A DNA stretch of 64,000 bases from Hominilimicola fabiformis (GTDB lineage: Bacteria; Bacillota; Clostridia; UBA1381), in contig NZ_JAJEQM010000002.1 of the NCBI RefSeq assembly GCF_020687385.1, positions 225,100 to 289,099 of the forward strand, in the 5' to 3' direction. The notes beneath the pieces are model-generated. The model had not been told where the DNA came from. It saw only the letters and a list, made by a program, of their open reading frames with translations, and searched no databases. Positions 43,942-51,784 of this stretch are shown one piece after another; within the stretch, counting starts at the first letter, position 1, and the number at the start of each line of letters is the position of its first letter. The position numbers and the translations under genes are program-made.

Positions 43942-45633
43942 ATGCAAACAAATATAAAAATTGTAGATACAACAATTCATGAAAATTTAGGGGTTGAAAT
44001 AGACAGAGAAATCGGACGTGGAAAATACGGTATTGTATATAATGGAGTTAGAGTTGACACCGGAAAGGATTGTGCGGTAAAAGTTATTTCATTGCCTAAT
44101 CCGGAATTGGAAGAAAAATTGAGGGACATTTACGGAGATGATGAAAATGCAATAGAAAATTTATCTCGTGAAATGGCGTCTCGATTTGAAAATGAAATAA
44201 AATCAATGAGTAGACTGGGTAATTTGAATATTTTAGGTAGTCAAAACATCGTAAAAATGTATAATCATATGTTGGTACAGTCCGGTATATATTCGCATAT
44301 TATAATTTTAATGGAATTGGCTTTGCCATTAAAGCGTTTCTTATCACATGAAGATTTTTCGTTAAAAAAGGTAATGCAAATTGCATATGAAACTGCATAT
44401 GGTTTGAAAGCTTGCCATACAGAAGGAATTATACACAGAGATATAAAAGAAGATAATTTGTTTATAGGTGCCGACGGTAAAATTAAAATTGGTGATTTCG
44501 GCGTGGCAAATATCGATAGTGGCGGACTTAGTAAGAAAACAGAGGGAGTAGGAACTCCGCACTATATGGCTCCGGAAATAAAAAATAACGAAAGCTATGA
44601 TGAAACTGTTGACATATATTCTTTAGGTATTGTTTTGTATATGTTGTTAAATGAAAATAAGCCTCCATTCTATTCTTCGGAAGTAGATGAAAGAACAGCA
44701 TATAATATGCGAATGATGGGTAAACAGCTACCACCGCCTAAATATGCAACAAATAAAATTGCAAATATAGTATTAAAATGTTGTCAATTTAACCCTAACA
44801 ACAGATATAGAAATATAGATATGCTTATAAAGGATTTAGAGGATGCCGAAAACGAGATGAGTGCAGAAGAACTTGATACTATAATTCCTTATCCTAAAAG
44901 AAGTTTTAAAGATGATGAATGGTGGGAAGAAAAGTTTGATAATAACCAAACTATGACTATACATCATATAGAAATACCACAAAAGAATATACTTCGTGAT
45001 ACAGTTGGAGCATTTAAAGATTTGTTGCAAAAATTTGGCAATAACACAAAGGAAAGTCAGTTTATTGAGGGTGTATATACAGGAAGAGGCATAGCAGAGC
45101 GCGATATGAACGAAGAAGAACGTAAGGTAAAGTATATGAAACGTCTGTTGATTATTTTGCTGTGTGTTTTAGTAGTTTTAGGAACAACTCTGGTATTTTT
45201 ATATCCTAAAACAGCAACTTTTTATCCTAATGAGTCGGATGATTATAAATTATACGCAAAATATTTATTCTTACCTGCAAGAAAATTAACTGATAACTCT
45301 GCATCGTATGTGAATTTAGACGGAAATGAGGTATTCTTTAGTGACAGAAAAGATGGCAAAAAGTTATATAAAGTTAATATATGGACAGGCAAAGAAACAG
45401 CTTTATGTGATAAAGAATGTCATTATGACGTTGTAATAGGAGATTACATATATTTTACGGATAATTCACCTACAGGTGATTTATACAGAATTAATAAAAA
45501 CGGTGAGGGATTGCAATGCCTTATTCAAGAAAATTGCGGTGAATTAAAAAATAAAAACGGCAGTCTCGAAGTGTGGTTGGCAAACCTTTCAAGGTTTGAA
45601 GAAATTGACGTAAACAGTATTTCTAAAAAATAA
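43942..45633 (+). CDS. Membrane Ser/Thr kinase with extracellular DUF5050-like domain
   Basis: The 563-aa protein has a kinase domain (residues 15-300; GRGKYGIVYNG, Lys in CAVKVIS, HRDIKEDNLF with His 165, DFGVAN, and MAPEIKNNE), a juxtamembrane linker, one membrane helix (about 398-418; LIILLCVLVVLGTTLVFLY) and an extracellular part of about 130 residues. That part carries repeats of the DUF5050/propeller type (SYVNLDGNEVFFSDRKDGKK-LYKVN; DYIYFTDNSPTGDLYRINKN, shown as short spans). The layout parallels PASTA or propeller receptor kinases. The product at 49809 has the same kind of outside domain. The kinase is intact, so a direct outside-in signal is plausible. Start 18 nt after the previous gene. 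Confidence 0.88.
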   Translation: MQTNIKIVDTTIHENLGVEIDREIGRGKYGIVYNGVRVDTGKDCAVKVISLPNPELEEKLRDIYGDDENAIENLSREMASRFENEIKSMSRLGNLNILGSQNIVKMYNHMLVQSGIYSHIIILMELALPLKRFLSHEDFSLKKVMQIAYETAYGLKACHTEGIIHRDIKEDNLFIGADGKIKIGDFGVANIDSGGLSKKTEGVGTPHYMAPEIKNNESYDETVDIYSLGIVLYMLLNENKPPFYSSEVDERTAYNMRMMGKQLPPPKYATNKIANIVLKCCQFNPNNRYRNIDMLIKDLEDAENEMSAEELDTIIPYPKRSFKDDEWWEEKFDNNQTMTIHHIEIPQKNILRDTVGAFKDLLQKFGNNTKESQFIEGVYTGRGIAERDMNEEERKVKYMKRLLIILLCVLVVLGTTLVFLYPKTATFYPNESDDYKLYAKYLFLPARKLTDNSASYVNLDGNEVFFSDRKDGKKLYKVNIWTGKETALCDKECHYDVVIGDYIYFTDNSPTGDLYRINKNGEGLQCLIQENCGELKNKNGSLEVWLANLSRFEEIDVNSISKK

Positions 45634-45657
45634 ATAGATAAATTGGAGGGGAATATC

Positions 45658-47283
45658 TTGAAAAAAGTAATTAGTATTATATTGTCACTTTTAATTTCTA
45701 CAATTATAGCAAGTTTTAGTGCTTGTGCGGATGAAAATAATGTATCGTTTACAGATGAAAAAAGTTCTGAAAGCATTGTTGAAGAAACTATAATACCTAC
45801 AGAAGCAACAGAAGAAAATGCAACAGAAGAAAATGCAACAGAAGAAAATGCACCAGAAGTTGAAGTTACTCCGTTACCTACAGCGGAATCGATAGTTGCG
45901 CAGGAAGAAGATTTTTTCTGGTGTATGAAAAACGAATCAGAATTTGCTTACATAGAAAAGAACGATAAAATAGAATATTTACCTATGATTGCAAGTAATG
46001 CGGTTGCAGTAGCTCCGCAAATATATGACGGTATCACATATCTGCCTTTTAGATATGTTTTTGAGGAAATATTAGGTTTTTCGGATGCCACAGGAAAGAA
46101 AGAAACACTTGATAATAAAGAATATATGTGGAGCAATACATCGTCTTTTAATATATCTTTTAATGTAAACGGTATTACAAGGACAATTACTGCGGGTGAA
46201 ATTATCGATTATAATGACAGTGAATTTGATGCACTAAAAGTAAGTGACAGCGGAGTATCCTATTTTCCTTTGAGATATTTTGAAAAAGAAAAACTATGTA
46301 GCTTGTCTTGGGATAATAATACTTCAAGTATAATAATTTCAAGTACAAAAGAATACGGAGAAAAATATTTTTCAAAGATAAATTCGAGAAAATTTACAAA
46401 CAATTATATAACATATTCAGATGCTGTACTTAATGATGATAATGAAAATACGGTAATATCGTTAAGCGGTAAAGTTAATGAGAAGGTTCATTCTGCAAGT
46501 AACAATTATAATTTGACTTTTTATAGCGATGCAAATCAAAAAGTGCATTATATTGATATGTCAGACGATAATAACCTCAGTCATAACTTAGATGTTTATG
46601 ATGTTGACGGGAATAAAGTAGATGTTAAAATTGATAAAATGACCGTTTATCAAAATATGCTTTATGGTTTGGCTATAGGTGAAGAAAATGAGGTATCAGG
46701 ATATCTTTTTTCAGCAAACTTATCTACAGAAATCTTTGAAGGCGATAATGGGGTATACACATACAAAATTAAGGCTGACAATTTTCGGAAGATTACAGAA
46801 TCTAATGGCATTATGATGTTTGATATTGAAAAAAATATACGAAGTTTAAATATATACTATGTTGATTCCAATGCGGAATATACACTTTATAAGCTTAATT
46901 TGCAAACAGGTGAAGTACAGACAATAGATGTTGACGGAAGTCCTTTGAAGAATATTGATTATTTTTCAATAGGGAAAAACAGTATAGCGTATAACGATTG
47001 GGAAAAAGGAACTGTTAAAATAGCAAGCTTTGACGGTAATAACATAAGCAACGTTATTGATTCAGAAAATGTAGAAAAGATAAGGTTTATTAGTTATGAC
47101 GATATTAATGATTGTTTTTATTATGTAACTATTGTTCCTGATATTCAAAATGAAATAAAAAAAATAAGTCTTTCAAATACTGTACCGGAAACATTATATT
47201 GTGCTGATAAAATACGTAGTTTATCTGTGTTTGAAGGATCTATTTATGCAAAAGTGAATGATGAATTTCAAAAATGTAATTAA
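45658..47283 (+). CDS. Exported stalk-domain and propeller-like protein (probable lipoprotein)
   Basis: The 541-aa product has a signal peptide (KKVISIILSLLISTIIASFS) ending at Ser-Ala-Cys, a lipobox-like site. Its Thr/Glu-rich linker is encoded by a perfect 15-bp tandem repeat (three TEENA units; 45811-45855). Then comes a copper amine oxidase N-terminal-like (stalk) domain (about residues 90-235; GITYLPFRYVFEEILGF, SYFPLRYFEKEKL), then propeller-like repeats (YYVDSNAEYTLYKLN). The start is TTG 45658 after GGAGGGG. It is close to the next gene's product, so the two are paralogues. Outside location and repeats suggest they contact the extracellular domain of the kinase. That is inferred. Confidence 0.72.
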   Translation: MKKVISIILSLLISTIIASFSACADENNVSFTDEKSSESIVEETIIPTEATEENATEENATEENAPEVEVTPLPTAESIVAQEEDFFWCMKNESEFAYIEKNDKIEYLPMIASNAVAVAPQIYDGITYLPFRYVFEEILGFSDATGKKETLDNKEYMWSNTSSFNISFNVNGITRTITAGEIIDYNDSEFDALKVSDSGVSYFPLRYFEKEKLCSLSWDNNTSSIIISSTKEYGEKYFSKINSRKFTNNYITYSDAVLNDDNENTVISLSGKVNEKVHSASNNYNLTFYSDANQKVHYIDMSDDNNLSHNLDVYDVDGNKVDVKIDKMTVYQNMLYGLAIGEENEVSGYLFSANLSTEIFEGDNGVYTYKIKADNFRKITESNGIMMFDIEKNIRSLNIYYVDSNAEYTLYKLNLQTGEVQTIDVDGSPLKNIDYFSIGKNSIAYNDWEKGTVKIASFDGNNISNVIDSENVEKIRFISYDDINDCFYYVTIVPDIQNEIKKISLSNTVPETLYCADKIRSLSVFEGSIYAKVNDEFQKCN

Positions 47284-47296
47284 TGGAGGGTAAAAA

Positions 47297-48892
47297 ATGA
47301 AAAAAATTTTAGTTTTTGTATTGGGTATTGCAAGTTTGTTTATTATCTTTTGTACAAACACATTTGCTGTGAATAATCAATTATTTTTATGTATGAAAGC
47401 AAATAGCTCAATGGCATACCGTGCAATCAATGATGAATTACTTGATTATGTTCAAATGAGAGATTCGAGTGGTGCCATTGCTACAGCTAAAATTATAGAT
47501 GGCAGTACATATCTTCCTTTTAGATATATTGCGGAGAATGCCGGATTGGCAGATGCTGTTGATTCAAATATGGGTAATAATACATTCAAATATGAAAGCA
47601 TAGGAACCGGAAGTATAACGATAGTCACTAAGAAAGGTCGTTTTAGCCAAAATATAAATGTGCCTTTCACTTTTAAATTGGATAATGGCGAAGAAATAGA
47701 ATATAAAATAATGAATATTGACGGTAGTCTGTATTTCCCTATGAGATATATGGCATATCTTGTAGGAGGTGAAGTGGATTGGTCACAATCAACAGGCAAT
47801 ATATATTTTATGAGCAATGAGAATGTGGCTAAGGATTTTCTAACGGGTAAAGAAGGAAATAAAGTCATTAAATATAGTAAAATGGCATATTTGAATTATA
47901 GTGAGTATGATAATACTTTGGGATATTCTGATATTTATTTGGAATCGGATGGTAAGACTGTTTCATCTGTAATAGAAGAAATTGATAATGGACATTCTTA
48001 TTACAGTGTAACACGTTCAAGAAGAAACATATATTTTGTAGATGAAAATTATAAGGCTTGCTGTAAAAAAGAGGTAGAAAAAACTCTTTCAACTATAACT
48101 TTTTATAATACCAAAAATGAACGCATAGATCCTACGGTTCTAAATATTATCTCACATCAAAATACTTTGTATGGAATTGAGAGAACCGGAAGTAGTAATA
48201 GTGGTGTTGGACGTGTTTTTAAGTCTGATTTGGATGGCGAAAATTATCACTATATAAGTAATAGCAGCAATGCATATAATATCGTACTAAGAGAATATCA
48301 GGGACAATCATACATATTCTATGTTGATGCGACTGAAGATTCAGGCGATAATAAGGAGATACACAGAATAAATCTTTCAACAGGTGAAGACGATATTATT
48401 TATATAAATGATTATAATGGCAATTCTCTTATTAACAGAATAAATATTATGAGTTTAAACGATAATACTGTTGTTATTTCTGAATATAACAATCCTTGCA
48501 TTGATATTATAACTTTAGATAATTCAATATATACAAACAATTATGTTACAGGCTCTTTGACAGGAAAAATCACAAGTCTAAATAAATTAACTGATATTGT
48601 AAAAGTATCAAGCTTGAATTATGATACTGATAATAACTTGATTTATTTTATAAATAATACAGGTAAAGGATATGGTTTATATTGTTGCGATCCTCTAACT
48701 TCTAAAGTTTACAGCATCAGTACATCGCAAGATGTAAAACGAAGAATATCAATAATTAAGATGTCAGATTCTACATACAGAGTTTATCATTATACAGACG
48801 CAACAAAGAATTTATATAAATATGATCTTGTTTCTGTTTCTGATAACGGAAATATAAAAATTGGTTCTAACATCAATATTGAGAGAAATTAG
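47297..48892 (+). CDS. Exported stalk-domain and propeller-like protein (paralogue)
   Basis: The 531-aa product has an N-terminal signal peptide (KILVFVLGIASLFIIFC), a copper amine oxidase N-terminal-like stalk domain (residues 35-175; GSTYLPFRYIAENAGL, SLYFPMRYMAYLVGG) and a propeller-like C-terminal region with repeated short strands (SYIFYVDATEDSGDNKEIHR, 20 residues). It matches the preceding gene in order of parts but has no Thr/Glu linker repeat and its Cys lies within the signal segment (IIFCTN), so lipidation is uncertain. It starts 14 nt after the paralogue, with GGAGGG before the ATG. No function is known. Confidence 0.7.
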   Translation: MKKILVFVLGIASLFIIFCTNTFAVNNQLFLCMKANSSMAYRAINDELLDYVQMRDSSGAIATAKIIDGSTYLPFRYIAENAGLADAVDSNMGNNTFKYESIGTGSITIVTKKGRFSQNINVPFTFKLDNGEEIEYKIMNIDGSLYFPMRYMAYLVGGEVDWSQSTGNIYFMSNENVAKDFLTGKEGNKVIKYSKMAYLNYSEYDNTLGYSDIYLESDGKTVSSVIEEIDNGHSYYSVTRSRRNIYFVDENYKACCKKEVEKTLSTITFYNTKNERIDPTVLNIISHQNTLYGIERTGSSNSGVGRVFKSDLDGENYHYISNSSNAYNIVLREYQGQSYIFYVDATEDSGDNKEIHRINLSTGEDDIIYINDYNGNSLINRINIMSLNDNTVVISEYNNPCIDIITLDNSIYTNNYVTGSLTGKITSLNKLTDIVKVSSLNYDTDNNLIYFINNTGKGYGLYCCDPLTSKVYSISTSQDVKRRISIIKMSDSTYRVYHYTDATKNLYKYDLVSVSDNGNIKIGSNINIERN

Positions 48893-48902
48893 GAGGCATA
48901 AA

Positions 48903-49787
48903 ATGGCTTTAAGTGGAAGTATGAATGGAATGTCTTCCTTGAGAACATCTACAGACAGAAATATATTAGATAATAATTTTGGCAATGAAGCATACAGTCC
49001 GGAATATGATGCCTATATGTGTACAAATATCGGCAAGCAATATACCAATTATGATAATTATTATATGAACGGTCTTTATACAAGTATGAATGTTGCTAAA
49101 GACAGCTATCATATAAAAGGCCGAGGGAATAATGCTATCTTTGCGGTGTGTCGTGGTGTTGGTGATAATGAGGAGGCATTTAATGCATCCAGAAAGGTTT
49201 TTGAATATTTAGATAAAAGCAGAGATGAAATATTGAATAGAAAAACTATATCATCAATAAAGAAAGCGTTAAGAAAATTTGCTGAAGACTGTCATTCAAT
49301 ATTTTTTAAAGATGCTATAAGCAAAAAATATAAAATCTCTCTTCTTATAGTTGTATATAATCCTGCAGGAACTATATTTATGAATTGCGGAGAGTGCACA
49401 TTATTGAAAATAGATAAGAATAATAATTGTAAAATTGTATCCGATGTAAGTGATTGTATTGGCACAAAAGATAGTTTTAAAATTGCAATAAAAACAGTTC
49501 CGAAATTCCTTAGCAGTCATCTTTTGATGACTACCGAGAAAGAGTCGAATCAAAAAACTAATAATAAATTTGCTTTGACGGGCGAAAAAAATTCTAAAGG
49601 CAGAACAATAAGTATGATGGAAAAATTAATAAAGAAAAATTCTCAGAAAAATCATACTTGTATAACAATTGATGAAGATGCGTCAAAAACTATTATGCCG
49701 TCAACAAAGGTAGTAGCTATGATTAGTGCTGTTGTTACTGCAATCAGTATAATTAATATGTTAATTCAAAATTTCATGAATGTGTGA
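48903..49787 (+). CDS. PP2C-like pseudophosphatase with C-terminal membrane anchor
   Basis: The 294-aa protein has the PP2C core order but lacks metal ligands. The normal DGMGG is RGVGD (FAVCRGVGD), GDSR is GECT (FMNCGECTLL), CSDGLTD is absent, and the late GGKDN is replaced by QKNHT. The fold-defining hydrophobic strands remain (AIFAVC, ISLLIVVYN, CITIDED). A membrane helix ends the protein (about 272-293; VVAMISAVVTAISIINMLI), the reverse polarity of a normal bitopic phosphatase. It probably binds phospho-proteins without hydrolysing them or regulates the active PP2C enzymes. The start at 48903 follows TAGGAGG by 6 nt. A start 14 codons earlier overlaps the previous gene and is unlikely. 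Confidence 0.78.
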   Translation: MALSGSMNGMSSLRTSTDRNILDNNFGNEAYSPEYDAYMCTNIGKQYTNYDNYYMNGLYTSMNVAKDSYHIKGRGNNAIFAVCRGVGDNEEAFNASRKVFEYLDKSRDEILNRKTISSIKKALRKFAEDCHSIFFKDAISKKYKISLLIVVYNPAGTIFMNCGECTLLKIDKNNNCKIVSDVSDCIGTKDSFKIAIKTVPKFLSSHLLMTTEKESNQKTNNKFALTGEKNSKGRTISMMEKLIKKNSQKNHTCITIDEDASKTIMPSTKVVAMISAVVTAISIINMLIQNFMNV

Positions 49788-49808
49788 AAATGAGAGGAAT
49801 GTAAGCTG

Positions 49809-50672
49809 ATGGAAAATGATAATTTAAAAGATACTTATTTCAATAATACTGTTGAAACCGAAAACATATTTGATATGTTTAAACAAGGAGATAATGAAAC
49901 ACAAGATTCTGATTTGGAAACTGTACAAGATTTATATCAGACTATGGCTTTGCAAATGGAATATACGGAGTCATTAAAAGATAAAAAAGACAGTAGAAAA
50001 CTTGAAACTGTACAATTTGTAGAAATTGATAAAGAACAGAGTAACAGAATGACTCAAAAACTTATTGATATATATGGAATTGATTCAATTCAAGTAAAAA
50101 AGTGGACAGAACAATTACAAAAAATAGAATATTATAAAGAACTTCAACAAAAGGCTATTAAAAAGCATAAAAGACAAACTGTTGCAATGGGTGTTTTAGG
50201 TGGCATAGGAGTTTGTATAATAATAGCCATTGTTATATTTGTATTTAATACGACTAGTTATTACATAAACCAAGGTGACTACAATTATGTATATAAAAAA
50301 GCAATGTTTTCAGCACCAGAAAAATATCTTGAAGAATCTGTTTTGGCAATGACAAAAGATAAATCAGATTTATATTATATTGCAAAAGAAGATAATAAAT
50401 TATATGATATTTCATTAAAAAATGATGAGAAACGTAATATAACGGAAGATAAAGTATCGGAATTTAAAATTATCGGAGATTATATCTATTATATCAATAC
50501 ATCAGATAAAAATTGCTTATATAGATTAAATAAGAGCAGTACCGAAACTCAAAAGATATATGAAAAAGGATGTAAAAATTTAAGTATTGAATCTAAAAAT
50601 CTTTTATTTATAGACAGTGAAACAGGGATCAAAAAAATTCTTAATACTAAAGACTTGAGCATTTCAGAATAA
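49809..50672 (+). CDS. Single-pass membrane protein with DUF5050-like exterior domain
   Basis: No catalytic domain is recognised in this 287-aa protein. The N-terminal 125 residues are cytoplasmic, acidic and helical (TVQDLYQTMALQMEYTES). A membrane helix (about 123-150; GVLGGIGVCIIIAIVIFVF) leads to an extracellular segment with repeated short strands (LYYIAKEDNKLYDIS; DYIYYINTSDKNCLYRLN), like the outside part of the kinase encoded at 43942. It looks like a non-kinase twin of that receptor and may dimerise with it or pass a signal to a different partner. It ends the operon, 10 nt before a terminator. Confidence 0.7.
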   Translation: MENDNLKDTYFNNTVETENIFDMFKQGDNETQDSDLETVQDLYQTMALQMEYTESLKDKKDSRKLETVQFVEIDKEQSNRMTQKLIDIYGIDSIQVKKWTEQLQKIEYYKELQQKAIKKHKRQTVAMGVLGGIGVCIIIAIVIFVFNTTSYYINQGDYNYVYKKAMFSAPEKYLEESVLAMTKDKSDLYYIAKEDNKLYDISLKNDEKRNITEDKVSEFKIIGDYIYYINTSDKNCLYRLNKSSTETQKIYEKGCKNLSIESKNLLFIDSETGIKKILNTKDLSISE

Positions 50673-50681
50673 AATGCAGTT

Positions 50682-50714
50682 AAAAAGCAACTTTTATGAC
50701 AAAAGTTGCTTTTT
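50682..50714. terminator. Bidirectional terminator
   Basis: AAAAAGCAACTTTT (50682-50695) pairs with AAAAGTTGCTTTTT (50701-50714). The T/A-rich arms act in both directions, ending the second T7SS-linked operon and the AraC gene. Confidence 0.9.
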
Positions 50715-50715
50715 A

Positions 50716-51597
50716 TTATATCGTATAAAGCGGATTACCGGCTTTATAGTTGAATTTGGCTTTATATTCACTGATAGAGTAGCCGGTATATTTTTTGAAC
50801 ATACTGTTTAAATATTGAGGTGTGAAATCAAATTCTTCATAGGTTTGATATATCGGTCTGTCGATATTTTCGAGTTCATCACGGATTTTATCGACACGTT
50901 GCCTGTTTGAAAACTGAGTGAAAGTCATATTAAAGTGTTTCTTAAACAATCGGCAAAGGTGTTGCGGGGTGATACCGAATTTATCGGCTACTTCGTTAAG
51001 CGAAAGCTTTGAATATATTTTTGAATTTATGTAGTTGGTAACGTTATTTATAACCACATTGGAATGAAAACCGTCGGCTTTATTTTTATCAACTGAATAC
51101 AATCTGAACATATTAACTAAAATCAGTGTTATTGTACTGCGGATTGAAAACAAATATCCGGGTTGTGAATAGTTAAAATTATCTATCATTTGTATCATAA
51201 AATTTCGTATTGTTTTTGACGGTGTGTCGTGTACTTGTATATATGAGCGTTTTCCCTCAAAAAAATCTGAAAGCAACGGAAAATTGCCTGAATACTGTTT
51301 TAAGCTGTATTGTAATGCGTTTTTGGAAAACGCGCAACAATATGCAATGGTTAGTTCATCTTTATGGGTACAGGTGAATGAATTGACTACATTCGGCGAT
51401 ATTAGCACGACATCGCCTTCTTCTAATTTTCTGCTTGTATTATCAATGTTGTGTATGGCGTTAGAATGAGCAATATATACAAGCAAAAAATAGTCGGCAC
51501 TGTCGGGAACTGTTTTAATAGGGAAATATGTGTTTACAACAAATACATCACCTAATTTTTTTAACGTTTTTTCATCAAAATATAATCTCGGATTCAT
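50716..51597 (-). CDS. AraC-family transcriptional regulator
   Basis: The 293-aa protein has an N-terminal cupin-like sensing domain (residues 20-150; YIAHSNAIHNIDNTSRKLEE, 20 residues) and two C-terminal HTH motifs (SLNEVADKFGITPQHLCRLF; the second in YEEFDFTPQYLNSMFKK). The second HTH lacks a typical small-residue turn but the FKKYTGYSISEYKA end is canonical. It is divergent from the glycosidase at 51785, and a pair of 11-bp repeats lies between them. AraC proteins of this type usually activate nearby sugar-use genes. Strong GGAGG precedes the start. Confidence 0.88.
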   Translation of the reverse strand: MNPRLYFDEKTLKKLGDVFVVNTYFPIKTVPDSADYFLLVYIAHSNAIHNIDNTSRKLEEGDVVLISPNVVNSFTCTHKDELTIAYCCAFSKNALQYSLKQYSGNFPLLSDFFEGKRSYIQVHDTPSKTIRNFMIQMIDNFNYSQPGYLFSIRSTITLILVNMFRLYSVDKNKADGFHSNVVINNVTNYINSKIYSKLSLNEVADKFGITPQHLCRLFKKHFNMTFTQFSNRQRVDKIRDELENIDRPIYQTYEEFDFTPQYLNSMFKKYTGYSISEYKAKFNYKAGNPLYTI

Positions 51598-51653
51598 AGC
51601 GTACCTCCTGCATATTCAGTATAGCATTAACAGTTATTAAAGTCAATGTGAAA

Positions 51654-51719
51654 ATGTTAATATACATTCAAATGATGTTAATATAGTTAATTGAATTTTA
51701 AAAAAATATACTATATAAT
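51654..51719 (+). promoter_or_regulatory. AraC-type direct repeats and promoter of the GH127-like gene
   Basis: ATGTTAATATA occurs at 51654-51664 and again at 51675-51685, a 21-bp period, i.e. two turns of the helix. The second copy ends 5 bp before TTGAAT (51691-51696), which with a 17-bp spacer and TATAAT (51714-51719) makes the promoter. The arrangement matches that of AraC-family activator sites. Confidence 0.72.
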
Positions 51720-51784
51720 ATTACTAAAGAAACCCGGGATATATAAAGATTAATTTGTTGAAAATTTATTTTTTGGAGGGGAAA

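Noticed and set aside
43942..45633. Reading the membrane kinase as EssB (pseudokinase of T7SSb)
   Set aside because: The catalytic Lys, HRD and DFG motifs are intact and the outside part is propeller-like, unlike EssB; only the general topology is shared.
45811..45855. Tandem repeats as a possible CRISPR or microsatellite array
   Set aside because: The units are adjacent 15-bp copies inside a coding frame without spacers; they encode TEENA in a linker.
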